Shown here piece by piece: positions 16,617-24,791 of a stretch of 64,000 bases of DNA. Each line of letters starts with the position of its first letter. Positions within the stretch are counted from its first letter, which is position 1. This DNA is from Sediminicola sp. (GTDB lineage: Bacteria; Bacteroidota; Bacteroidia; Flavobacteriales; Flavobacteriaceae), in the NCBI GenBank assembly GCA_024643325.1, contig JAHEND010000035.1, forward strand, positions 62,001 through 126,000, written 5' to 3'. Below the pieces are notes generated by a model. It was given only the letters and a program-made list of their open reading frames with translations, was not told the origin of the DNA and made no database searches. Position numbers and translations under genes: made by a program.

Positions 16617-18428
16617 TTGGAACCTTTCCTTGTTTCTGCCAGAAAATACCGACCGCTCAATTTTGACGATGTGGTAGGGCAATCTGCCATAACCAATACC
16701 TTAGAAAAGTCTATTGCAAACAATCATTTGGCTCAGGCACTATTGTTTTGTGGGCCAAGAGGTGTAGGTAAAACCAGTTGCGCTAGGATTTTAGCTAAGA
16801 AGATTAATGAAAAGGAATTAGGGACTTCTACCGAGGAAGATTACGCTTTTAACATTTTTGAACTTGACGCTGCTTCTAATAACTCTGTAGACGACATTAG
16901 AAACCTAGTAGATCAAGTACGTATTCCCCCACAAAAAGGAGCCTATAAAGTCTATATCATAGACGAGGTACACATGCTTTCTACAGCGGCTTTTAATGCT
17001 TTTTTAAAGACTTTAGAAGAACCTCCAAAGCATGCTATTTTTATTTTAGCTACTACAGAAAAACATAAAATTATACCCACTATATTATCTAGATGTCAGA
17101 TCTATGATTTTAAGAGAATCACGGTGACAGATATGGCATTGCACTTGGGTAAAATTGCTACTGACCAAGGTATTAATGCCCATCCAGATGCTTTGCATTT
17201 AATTGCTCAAAAGGCAGACGGAGCATTGAGAGACGCCCTGTCTATCTTCGATAGAATTATCAGTTACACTGGAGAAAATCTCTCCAGACAAGCGGTAAGT
17301 GAGAATCTAAATGTCTTAGATTACGACACTTACTTTGCCGCGACAGAGTTCATGTTGGCAGGAGATATTCCAAGTAGTTTATTGCTTTTTAATGACTGTT
17401 TGTCGCTTGGTTTTGACGGACACCATTTTATCCAGGGATTGGCCTCCCACCTTAGAGACCTGATGCTGGCCCAGTTTCCTGCTACTATTTCTCTTATGGA
17501 AGTTGGTGAAGAAACCAAACAACGTTATGAGGCACAGGCAAAACAAACACCTTCTGATTTTTTATTAGGTGCTATTGACATAGCCAATCACTGTGATCTT
17601 CAATTTAAAAATGCCAAAAACCAACGCTTACTTGTAGAGCTCGCTATTATGAAAATAGCTTCCATGCTTTCTGGTGGTGAAAAAAAAAATCGTGACTGGA
17701 CTGAGGTAAGTACTAGTCCAATAATACCTACCACCGAATTTAATGAACATACCCCTAAAAAAGTTATAAAGGAACCAGCACCAAACACAGCGTCTGATGA
17801 ACTAGGGGTAGAAACAGTCTCTGCTCCCATAATAGATGAAGTGATTATGGAAACAACATCTGCTCCTACAATAGTTGAAATACCCATTGCGAAGCCTATT
17901 CCTGTAGATGGGTCTGTTCCCATTGAAGCTCCCTCTAAACCCACTTTAAATTTAGAAAAAAAAGAAGGCGTTTCCGGCTTGTCTATTGCGAGTTTAAAGG
18001 CAAAAAAAGCACACGAAGAAGCCTTAAAAAATAAAGTTCAAGTAGACAGCCCCATTATAGAAGATCCTTTTACCGAAGAAGTTTTACAAAAACACTGGAA
18101 CGATTTTGCAGAAAAAATAGAAAAAGAAGGGCAAAAAATAATCGCTTCTAATTTAAATGCAGACCAGCCAAAACTTTTGGATAATTTCGTGATTGGCATT
18201 ACACTTCCTAATGACACCATGAAAAAAGAGGTTGAAAGAGCACAATCAGGTGTTTTAGATTATTTAAAAGCCAAATTAAACAATCATAGCATTACTTTAA
18301 AAGTGTCGGTTTTAGAAACTATGGACACCAAATACGCTTTTACACCAGAAGAGAAATACGAAAAAATTAGGAGCAAAAACCCTGCGGTAGATGTTCTTAG
18401 ACAAAGTTTTGACTTAGACCTACAATAA
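16617..18428 (+). CDS. dnaX: DNA polymerase III subunit gamma/tau
   Basis: This AAA+ subunit of the clamp loader opens the beta clamp and, as tau, ties polymerase cores together. The 603-residue protein has Walker A GPRGVGKTSCARILAKK near residue 45, Walker B IIDEVHMLS near 117 and the sensor-1 region TTEKHKIIPTILSRCQ near 147. The usual zinc-binding cysteine cluster between Walker A and B is missing: the segment reads KINEKELGTSTEEDYAFNIF. A long Pro/Ile-rich linker (about 370-450) precedes the C-terminal tau-like domain. The start is TTG at 16617; no ATG is available before the conserved PFLVSARKYRP. miaE follows after one base. Confidence 0.95.
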   Translation: MEPFLVSARKYRPLNFDDVVGQSAITNTLEKSIANNHLAQALLFCGPRGVGKTSCARILAKKINEKELGTSTEEDYAFNIFELDAASNNSVDDIRNLVDQVRIPPQKGAYKVYIIDEVHMLSTAAFNAFLKTLEEPPKHAIFILATTEKHKIIPTILSRCQIYDFKRITVTDMALHLGKIATDQGINAHPDALHLIAQKADGALRDALSIFDRIISYTGENLSRQAVSENLNVLDYDTYFAATEFMLAGDIPSSLLLFNDCLSLGFDGHHFIQGLASHLRDLMLAQFPATISLMEVGEETKQRYEAQAKQTPSDFLLGAIDIANHCDLQFKNAKNQRLLVELAIMKIASMLSGGEKKNRDWTEVSTSPIIPTTEFNEHTPKKVIKEPAPNTASDELGVETVSAPIIDEVIMETTSAPTIVEIPIAKPIPVDGSVPIEAPSKPTLNLEKKEGVSGLSIASLKAKKAHEEALKNKVQVDSPIIEDPFTEEVLQKHWNDFAEKIEKEGQKIIASNLNADQPKLLDNFVIGITLPNDTMKKEVERAQSGVLDYLKAKLNNHSITLKVSVLETMDTKYAFTPEEKYEKIRSKNPAVDVLRQSFDLDLQ

Positions 18429-18429
18429 A

Positions 18430-19011
18430 ATGCTTGGATTAAAATTACCCACAGACCCTCGATGGGTCAATATCGTAGAAAAAAATATTGACGACATTTT
18501 AACTGATCATGCATTCTGCGAGCAAAAGGCAGCGAGTACCGCTATATCACTAATTGTAGGCTTTCCAGAATATACCGAGCTGGTCAATGAAATGACCGCA
18601 CTTGTAAGAGAAGAAATGGGTCATTTTAAAATGGTCCATGACCTCATCATAGCCAGGGGTCAAACCCTGGGAAGGGATCGCAAAGATGACTATGTCATTG
18701 CACTTCTTAGTTTTTTTCCTAAAGGTGGGAGTAGAACCACTCAGCTAGTACACAGGTTGCTCATAGCCGCACTAATTGAAGCTAGAAGCTGCGAACGCTT
18801 TAGGTTACTTTCTGAAGAATTAGAAGATGCAGATCTCAGAGAATTTTATAAAAAACTCATGATCAGCGAAGCAGGTCATTACACCATGTTTCTAAAATTT
18901 GCGAGACAATATGGAGACAGAAAAGAAGTAGACAAAAAATGGGAGTCTCTTTTGATTTTTGAAGCTCAAATCATGAAGGACTTAGGCAACCAACAACTCA
19001 TTCACGGTTAA
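18430..19011 (+). CDS. miaE: tRNA-(ms2io6A)-hydroxylase
   Basis: MiaE hydroxylates the isopentenyl group of 2-methylthio-N6-isopentenyladenosine at position 37 of certain tRNAs. The 193-residue ferritin-like diiron protein shows two iron-ligand helices: AFCEQKAASTAIS with LVREEMGHFKMVHD (ExxH at about residue 60), then LIEARSCERF with ISEAGHYTMF. The start MLGLKLPTDPRWVN is typical. It follows dnaX after one base and faces ppk1 tail to tail with 17 bases between. Confidence 0.9.
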   Translation: MLGLKLPTDPRWVNIVEKNIDDILTDHAFCEQKAASTAISLIVGFPEYTELVNEMTALVREEMGHFKMVHDLIIARGQTLGRDRKDDYVIALLSFFPKGGSRTTQLVHRLLIAALIEARSCERFRLLSEELEDADLREFYKKLMISEAGHYTMFLKFARQYGDRKEVDKKWESLLIFEAQIMKDLGNQQLIHG

Positions 19012-19028
19012 AACATCAATTGAGACAA

Positions 19029-21119
19029 TTAAGCCTCTAATTTTTCTTTGTAATAATCATACATGTCAAATTGAGAACGAACTTTAGGGCCATCTATGGT
19101 TCTATAAGGGCTCTCTTGTTGGTCTGTAAGCCACCTAGATTTGGTATTGTCTTGCCAAGCCATATTAAAAGTGTCTATTAACTCATTTTTTAGATCTGCA
19201 TCATAAATAGGACAACCCACCTCTACCCTGTAATCCAGGTTTCTAGTCATCCAATCTGCAGAAGAAATATAGATTTTAGGATCACCATCATTTCCAAAAA
19301 TAAACAATCTGGTGTGCTCCAGAAATTTATCAATCACACTAATCACTTCAATATTTTCACTCATTCCTGGGACACCTGGTACCAGACAACAAATTCCTCT
19401 TATAATCAATTGAATTTTCACACCTGCATTAGAGGCTTCGTACAATTTATCGACCATTTTATAGGAGGTAAAACTGTTCATTTTAATTTTAATACAAGCC
19501 TCTTTACCAGCTTTGGCATTTTTAATTTCCTGATCAATCAGTTTTTTAAAAACGTTTTTAGTGTAATGTGGAGAGACAATTAAATGCTTGTATTTATGAA
19601 TCTTATAAGTGGTTTCAAAGAAGTCAAATACTTTATCTAATTCTTTTAAAATTGGTTCATGAGCGGTAAATAAAGTATAATCTGTATAAATCCTTGCAGT
19701 AGATTCGTTAAAGTTCCCTGTACTTATAAAACCATAACGTTTTAAAAGTCCGGACTCTTCTCTTTCAATTAAACATATTTTAGAGTGCACTTTAAGACCC
19801 CTCACTCCAAATATTAACTTCACACCCTCTGCCTGCAACTGCTCTGCATATTCAATATTTGCATGCTCGTCAAACCTTGCCTGAAGCTCTATTTGAACCG
19901 TTACTTGCTTACCGTTCTTTACCGCATTAATCAGTGAAGCGGCTACTTGAGAGTTGTTAGCCAATCTGTAAACAGTAATCTTAATTGTTTTTACTTTAGG
20001 GTCTAATGCCGCTTCTTTTAAGAATCTAGTAATGTAAGAAAATGTATGATAAGGCGTGTATTGCAAGAAATCTTTTTTAGCAATATGATCCAACAAGCTT
20101 CCCTCTGCTGGCACGCCCTTTACAGGAAGCGGTGCTGTTTTAGAGTATTGAAGATCGGTTCTTCCCAAACTTGGGAAACTCATATAATCCCTTCTGTTAT
20201 GGTACCTACCTCCAGGAATCACAGAATCCGTGTCTTCTATTTTCATTTTATCCTTTAGGAATTTCAAAGTGTCTTTTTCGATATTCATATCGTACACAAA
20301 CCTAACTGGGTCACTTATTTTACGTTCTTCTACACTTTCATAAATTTTTTCAATAAAACTCTTAGAGAGATCGTTGTCCATATCTAGTTCAGCATCTCTA
20401 GTGATCTTAATCATATGGGCAGAAATCTTCGTATAAGAAAACATACTAAACACCTTATCTAAGTTAAAGCGAATAATGTCGTCTAACATAATAATATACT
20501 GCTTCTCCCCTTCATTAGGCAACACTACAAAGCGATCTATACTTTTAGGAATCTCTATAATCGCATATCGATTGTCTTTCTTCCTTCTCAACGGAACTAA
20601 AGTCTTAGGCTTTTGATCCTCGTCCGTCATGGTCATCTTTACAGCCAAATACGCTGCAGTATCCTTAAGGGTTGGAAAAGCAGCCAAATCGTTTAAAATG
20701 ATGGTCATGAGCACCGGACTCACATACTGGTTAAAATAATCAGATACAAAGATTTTCTGATCTGCTGAGAGTTCTTTCTCATTGATTAAAAAAATGTCCT
20801 TTGTCTCTAATTCATCTTCAATATTTTTGAGAATCTCCAATGATTTTTTCTGCTGAGCAATTACAATCTTAGTAATCTCGTCTAAGAGGGCTTTGGGTTT
20901 TTCATCTCCAAGTACTCCTTTTAGCTTTGCGCCTGCATCTACTACTCTTTTTACTGTAGCATAACGCACCTTAAAAAACTCATCTAAATTGTTGGAAAAA
21001 ATACCTAAAAAACGAAACCTTTCAATTAGAGGTACCTGGGGATCTGCACTTTCTTGTAACACGCGTTCATTAAAGCGCAACCAGCTTATTTCTCTATTAA
21101 TGTATTGGTTTTTTGTCAT
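19029..21119 (-). CDS. ppk1: polyphosphate kinase 1
   Basis: PPK1 reversibly makes polyphosphate from ATP at the membrane. The 696-residue protein begins YINREISWLRFNERVL and carries the phospholipase-D-like histidines: KVHSKICLI near residue 436 holds the autophosphorylated His, and SADWMTRNLDYRVEV near 630 belongs to the second half. I chose the ATG at 21119: it has an AAGGGA ribosome-binding-like stretch and a -7 box 27 bases upstream. A TTG at 21137 in the same frame adds only six residues. No ppx exopolyphosphatase gene is adjacent. Confidence 0.95.
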   Translation of the reverse strand: MTKNQYINREISWLRFNERVLQESADPQVPLIERFRFLGIFSNNLDEFFKVRYATVKRVVDAGAKLKGVLGDEKPKALLDEITKIVIAQQKKSLEILKNIEDELETKDIFLINEKELSADQKIFVSDYFNQYVSPVLMTIILNDLAAFPTLKDTAAYLAVKMTMTDEDQKPKTLVPLRRKKDNRYAIIEIPKSIDRFVVLPNEGEKQYIIMLDDIIRFNLDKVFSMFSYTKISAHMIKITRDAELDMDNDLSKSFIEKIYESVEERKISDPVRFVYDMNIEKDTLKFLKDKMKIEDTDSVIPGGRYHNRRDYMSFPSLGRTDLQYSKTAPLPVKGVPAEGSLLDHIAKKDFLQYTPYHTFSYITRFLKEAALDPKVKTIKITVYRLANNSQVAASLINAVKNGKQVTVQIELQARFDEHANIEYAEQLQAEGVKLIFGVRGLKVHSKICLIEREESGLLKRYGFISTGNFNESTARIYTDYTLFTAHEPILKELDKVFDFFETTYKIHKYKHLIVSPHYTKNVFKKLIDQEIKNAKAGKEACIKIKMNSFTSYKMVDKLYEASNAGVKIQLIIRGICCLVPGVPGMSENIEVISVIDKFLEHTRLFIFGNDGDPKIYISSADWMTRNLDYRVEVGCPIYDADLKNELIDTFNMAWQDNTKSRWLTDQQESPYRTIDGPKVRSQFDMYDYYKEKLEA

Positions 21120-21145
21120 ATCTATTCCCTTAAACAACTAAAGTA

Positions 21146-21153
21146 CAAAAGTA
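21146..21153 (-). promoter_or_regulatory. -7 promoter element of ppk1 (TACTTTTG)
   Basis: TACTTTTG on the minus strand fits TAnnTTTG. It puts the transcript start near 21141 and supports the ATG at 21119 as the start codon. Confidence 0.5.
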
Positions 21154-21210
21154 CTACAGTTTATAAATTATAGAGTTAAATTTATGAAAGGAAGTGATTA
21201 TTTTTTTTGA

Positions 21211-21858
21211 TCAAGGAGCTAAACGCTCCACCTTCCAATTTAGGTCTTCTTCTAAAGTATATCTAATTCTGTCGTGAAGCCTATTGGGCCTACCTTGCCA
21301 AAACTCTATACTTTTAGGTCGCACCAAATAACCACCCCAATGGTCAGGTCTTTTAACTTGACCTTCTACGACTTGTGCCTCTAGTGCCTTCAATGAATCT
21401 TCTAATACCGACCTAGAATCAATTACCTCGCTTTGAGGAGACACCATAGCACCTAATCGGGAGCCCAAAGGTCTAGAGTCAAAATAATTATCTGAAACAG
21501 CTGCTGGCAGCTTCTCTGCGAGTCCTTTAATAATTACTTGACGTTCCATACTGGGCCAAAAAAAAGACAAACAAACTTGTGGATGGGCCGAAATGGCCCT
21601 ACCCTTTTCAGAATCATAATTGGTATAGAAAACAAATCCCTCTTCGTAATACTTTTTTAAAAGCACTACACGAGTTTTAGGAAAACCATCAAAACCTACT
21701 GAAGAAATACTCATAGCATTGGCCTCATCTACAGTTTCAGAGGCCTCTACCTCAAAAAACCAGGTTTGAAACAGCTGCATAGGATTACCTGAAATCTTAG
21801 ATTCCTCTAAGGCTTCTTTTTCGTAAGATTTTCTGTAATTCCCTAAATCTTTTTCCAT
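21211..21858 (-). CDS. pdxH: pyridoxamine 5'-phosphate oxidase
   Basis: PdxH oxidises pyridoxine or pyridoxamine 5'-phosphate to PLP with FMN. The 215-residue sequence has AMSISSVGFDGFPKTRVVLLK near residue 45, GFVFYTNYDSEKG near 71, the LSFFWPSMERQVIIKG FMN-contact strand near 94 and the C-terminal WQGRPNRLHDRIRY motif, all typical. It has a -7 box just upstream (21874-21881), so it is probably expressed separately from the rnz gene that precedes it. Confidence 0.96.
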   Translation of the reverse strand: MEKDLGNYRKSYEKEALEESKISGNPMQLFQTWFFEVEASETVDEANAMSISSVGFDGFPKTRVVLLKKYYEEGFVFYTNYDSEKGRAISAHPQVCLSFFWPSMERQVIIKGLAEKLPAAVSDNYFDSRPLGSRLGAMVSPQSEVIDSRSVLEDSLKALEAQVVEGQVKRPDHWGGYLVRPKSIEFWQGRPNRLHDRIRYTLEEDLNWKVERLAP

Positions 21859-21873
21859 GCCAAAATTTTAATC

Positions 21874-21881
21874 CAAAGATA
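21874..21881 (-). promoter_or_regulatory. -7 promoter element of pdxH (TATCTTTG)
   Basis: TATCTTTG on the minus strand fits TAnnTTTG and lies 15 bases before the pdxH ATG. A TTTG at 21910-21907 is 25 bases upstream, slightly farther than usual. Confidence 0.5.
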
Positions 21882-21898
21882 GGGAATCAGAACGATTT

Positions 21899-22804
21899 CT
21901 AAAATTCAAATTCACATCCGTCATCTGCTAAAAGGACCGGTTTAAAATGAGCTTCAGCCTCTTCTTTGAATGGCTCTAAACCATCATAACGGGTAGAATA
22001 ATGACCTAAGATTAGCATTTCTACGTTGGCAGTACTGGCAATTTTCGCGGCCTGCTGGGCTGTAGAATGTTTGGTCTTGGTAGCTAAATCTGCCTCTGTT
22101 TCCAAAAAAGTACTCTCATGATAAAGGGCTGTAACGCCTTTAATTTGAGGGATTATCTCAGGGAAATATGCTGTGTCACTACAAAAAGCATAACTTTTTA
22201 TGGCTTTTGGGTCACTGCTCAATTGGGCGTTTGGAATCAATTTACCCGCTGAATTAGGGGCGTCTTTTCCGTCTTTAATATTCTGAAAGTAACAAGAGTC
22301 TATCCCATGAGCTTCCACGGCTTGCACCTCTAGTTTACGAGGCCCTACTTTCTCTTGAAATAAAAAACCATTTGTATATACCCTGTGATCTAAGGGTATA
22401 GTAGTAACAGTTACTTTTTTATCTTCAAAGACCACCTCGGGAGCTTGTGAGCTTAGTTCATGAAAATGAAGGGGGTAATTGGTCCAGGAATCGCCTAATT
22501 TTAAGAGCAGTGTCACCGCTTCCTTAATCCCTTTAGGGCCGTAAATATGCAATGGATTAACACGACCTAAAAGCCTAAAAGTAGCTACCAATCCCGGCAA
22601 TCCAAAGAAATGATCTCCGTGTAAATGTGATATAAAAATATGATTGATCTTTGAGAAACGTATTTTTTGTTTTCTGAGCTGCACCTGAGTACCTTCCCCG
22701 CAATCAATCAAAAACAAGTGGTTTTTAATTTCAAGAACCTGAGAAGTAGGATTAGTTAATGTACGTGGTGTAGCGGCGTAACAGCCTAAAATAGTGACTT
22801 TCAA
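21899..22804 (-). CDS. rnz: ribonuclease Z
   Basis: RNase Z is the zinc-dependent endonuclease that makes tRNA 3' ends. The 301-residue protein has the family motif FISHLHGDHFFGLPGL near residue 58, the PLDHRVYTNGFLF segment, FCSDTAY near 208 and LILGHYSTRYDG near 265; the exosite-type insertion is short. It starts at a TTG whose bases overlap the TGA of the upstream 109-residue gene (TTGA, 22801-22804), so translation is coupled. It is the last gene of the pyrR-pyrB-x-rnz cluster. Confidence 0.93.
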   Translation of the reverse strand: MKVTILGCYAATPRTLTNPTSQVLEIKNHLFLIDCGEGTQVQLRKQKIRFSKINHIFISHLHGDHFFGLPGLVATFRLLGRVNPLHIYGPKGIKEAVTLLLKLGDSWTNYPLHFHELSSQAPEVVFEDKKVTVTTIPLDHRVYTNGFLFQEKVGPRKLEVQAVEAHGIDSCYFQNIKDGKDAPNSAGKLIPNAQLSSDPKAIKSYAFCSDTAYFPEIIPQIKGVTALYHESTFLETEADLATKTKHSTAQQAAKIASTANVEMLILGHYSTRYDGLEPFKEEAEAHFKPVLLADDGCEFEF

Positions 22805-23130
22805 AATCCAAGATCCCTTTCTATCTCTTCCATTTCTATCACATCTTTGGCTTCTTGAAGGGTAGGCACTAGAGACAGATTTTCTGGAGCCTCCTCATAA
22901 CTAATGGAATTGGTTACGAGTACAAAAGACTTAGCCGCCTTTTTACAAGCTATTGCCCAATGGGTAAATCGAGAAATATCAATAGATTCTTTGGGTGTCT
23001 TCTCAGAGATGACTACAATAATATGATATGAAAGATGTTCTTTTAAAAGAGACTCTAAAGACTCCATAAAAACACCAACCTCAGTATTCTCTTGAGAAAA
23101 AATGGCGATTTGGTCAATGAGTTGGACCAT
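22801..23130 (-). CDS. conserved hypothetical protein, STAS-like, coupled to rnz
   Basis: I do not recognise a named function. The 109-residue soluble protein alternates short strands and helices (HIIVVISEK, HWAIACKKAAKSFVLVTNSI) in a way that recalls STAS-type domains, and ends in a conserved-looking acidic helix LQEAKDVIEMEEIERDLGF. It lies four bases after pyrB and overlaps the rnz start by four bases. That points to a job linked to RNase Z or to simple co-expression. The STAS resemblance is an inference from pattern only. Confidence 0.75.
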   Translation of the reverse strand: MVQLIDQIAIFSQENTEVGVFMESLESLLKEHLSYHIIVVISEKTPKESIDISRFTHWAIACKKAAKSFVLVTNSISYEEAPENLSLVPTLQEAKDVIEMEEIERDLGF

Positions 23131-23134
23131 GGGT

Positions 23135-24073
23135 TTATTTTATTTTAGAAGCCAATAAATAAATGACTGCCATTCTAATGGCTACTCCGTTTTCTACTTG
23201 ATTTAAAATGATAGACTGATTGGAATCTGCTACCTCTGAGGTAATCTCTACTCCTCTGTTAATGGGGCCAGGATGCATGATCACTATCTCTTTGTTTAAA
23301 CTGTTTAAGAGATCCATGTTTACTCCATACAGTTGGGTATATTCTCTGGTGCTTGGAAAATAGCTAATATCCATACGCTCGTTTTGAACCCGAAGCATAT
23401 TAGCTACGTCACACCAGTTGAGTGCTTTTCTAAGGTCTGTCTCTACGCTAACCCCTAAAGATTCAATGTGCTTTGGTATTAGAGTTTTTGGACCGCAAAC
23501 CATCACTTCTGCGCCCTGTAATTTTAAGGCATATATATTAGACAAAGCTACTCTTGAATGGAGAATATCTCCTACAATGACTACTTTCTTACCAGCTACA
23601 TCTCCTAATCGCTCTCTAATAGAGTATGAATCTAAAAGTGCCTGTGTGGGGTGCTCGTGAGCACCGTCTCCAGCATTTATTATTGCGGCATTAATATGCT
23701 TAGAAAGCAGGAAACCTGCGCCTGGATTAGGATGGCGCATAACCACCATATCTACTTTCATAGACAAGATATTATTGACCGTATCTATAAGGGTTTCTCC
23801 TTTTGTGACAGAAGACTGTGAGGCAGAAAAATTAAGTACATCTGCAGATAATCTTTTCTCTGCCAACTCAAATGAGAGTTTAGTTCGGGTAGAATTTTCA
23901 AAAAATATATTCGCAATAGTGATGTCTCTAAGAGAAGGCACTTTTTTAATAGGGCGGTTAATCACTTCTTTAAAGTGGTCTGCCGTTTCAAAAATAAGAT
24001 CAATGTCCGTCTCTTGGAGGTATTTAATCCCGAGCAAATGTTTTACACTTAATTGTCTGTTAGGATTTGGCAC
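23135..24073 (-). CDS. pyrB: aspartate carbamoyltransferase catalytic subunit
   Basis: PyrB condenses carbamoyl phosphate and aspartate, the committed step of pyrimidine synthesis. The 312-residue protein has the carbamoyl-phosphate motif FFENSTRTKLSFE near residue 56, the DGAHEHPTQALLD loop near 134 and HPGPINRGVEI near 268. The start codon appears to be GTG at 24073. No regulatory subunit gene (pyrI) follows; instead an unknown gene and rnz do. It is 24 bases downstream of pyrR. Confidence 0.96.
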   Translation of the reverse strand: MPNPNRQLSVKHLLGIKYLQETDIDLIFETADHFKEVINRPIKKVPSLRDITIANIFFENSTRTKLSFELAEKRLSADVLNFSASQSSVTKGETLIDTVNNILSMKVDMVVMRHPNPGAGFLLSKHINAAIINAGDGAHEHPTQALLDSYSIRERLGDVAGKKVVIVGDILHSRVALSNIYALKLQGAEVMVCGPKTLIPKHIESLGVSVETDLRKALNWCDVANMLRVQNERMDISYFPSTREYTQLYGVNMDLLNSLNKEIVIMHPGPINRGVEITSEVADSNQSIILNQVENGVAIRMAVIYLLASKIK

Positions 24074-24097
24074 TTTTTAAATGTATTTTTTTTAGCG

Positions 24098-24634
24098 TTA
24101 GTTGATTAAATATACGGTGTCTTCTCCATCTTGCTCCTTCCAGCACACCTTTACTTTTTCATGGTCAATCACGTCTACTTGCCTCCCCCTATAATTAGGT
24201 TGAATGGGCAAATGTCTGCTAAACCTTCTATCTATAAGTGTAAGTAGCTCAATTTCTTCAGGCCTACCAAAGGATTGGAGTGCAGTAAGTGCAGCTCTAA
24301 TACTTCTACCGGTATAGAGAACGTCGTCTATAAGGACTACTTTTTTATTGTCTATCAGGAAATCTATCTGGGTCTTGTTGGCGGTAAGCGTTTTGCCATC
24401 TCTTCTAAAATCATCCCTAAAAAAGGTGATGTCTAAAAAACCCAAAGCAATGTCTTTAACCTTGTAGTCTTCTTGAAGTATTTGCGTTAAACGGTTGGCT
24501 AGAAAGGTTCCCCTTGGTTGCAAACCAATCAATACTGTATTAGAAAAATCAAGGTGATTCTCTAACAACTGGCAAGCCAACCTGTGAAGGATAATGTGAA
24601 TTTCTTTTTCAGAAAGAAGTACTTTTTGGCTCAT
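24098..24634 (-). CDS. pyrR: bifunctional pyr operon regulator / uracil phosphoribosyltransferase PyrR
   Basis: The 178-residue phosphoribosyltransferase has the PRPP-binding motif VVLIDDVLYTGRSIRAAL near residue 97 and the IGLQPRGTFLANRL segment near 38. PyrR proteins salvage uracil and, in Firmicutes, bind pyr mRNA to promote termination. I chose the ATG at 24634 because a -7 box (24661-24668) lies just upstream; the frame can be extended to a TTG at 24682, but that would begin before the transcript. No attenuator hairpin is seen in the short leader or in the pyrR-pyrB gap. Confidence 0.92.
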   Translation of the reverse strand: MSQKVLLSEKEIHIILHRLACQLLENHLDFSNTVLIGLQPRGTFLANRLTQILQEDYKVKDIALGFLDITFFRDDFRRDGKTLTANKTQIDFLIDNKKVVLIDDVLYTGRSIRAALTALQSFGRPEEIELLTLIDRRFSRHLPIQPNYRGRQVDVIDHEKVKVCWKEQDGEDTVYLIN

Positions 24635-24660
24635 AAGCTCCAGTGTAGGCGTTTGCGAAA

Positions 24661-24668
24661 CAAAAATA
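24661..24668 (-). promoter_or_regulatory. -7 promoter element of pyrR (TATTTTTG)
   Basis: A perfect TAnnTTTG match on the minus strand 26 bases before the pyrR ATG. It fixes the start of the pyrR-pyrB-x-rnz transcript near 24656. No TTG -33 box is seen at normal spacing. Confidence 0.5.
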
Positions 24669-24743
24669 GGGATTTTTTTCAATTCAGAGCCCTAGAATGC
24701 CCTTTTAGCTAATTCAAAAGATTCAATTTTAAAAAAGTGCATA

Positions 24744-24771
24744 AAAAAGCCCGAGTTTAGACTCGGGCTTT
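24744..24771 (-). terminator. Rho-independent terminator of rpsA
   Basis: An 8-bp stem, GCCCGAGT (24749-24756) with ACTCGGGC (24761-24768), has a TTAG loop and, read on the minus strand, is followed by six T. It lies about 20 bases after the rpsA stop. Confidence 0.9.
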
Positions 24772-24791
24772 AAAAAATTTAAACAAAAGAA

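Noticed and set aside
21205-21232. GGAGC-TAAAC-GCTCC hairpin at the end of pdxH as a terminator
   Set aside because: Read in the pdxH direction it is followed by A residues, not a U-run, and overlaps the last codons.
24635-24682. N-terminal extension of pyrR from a TTG
   Set aside because: The -7 promoter box lies inside this extension, so it would not be fully transcribed.
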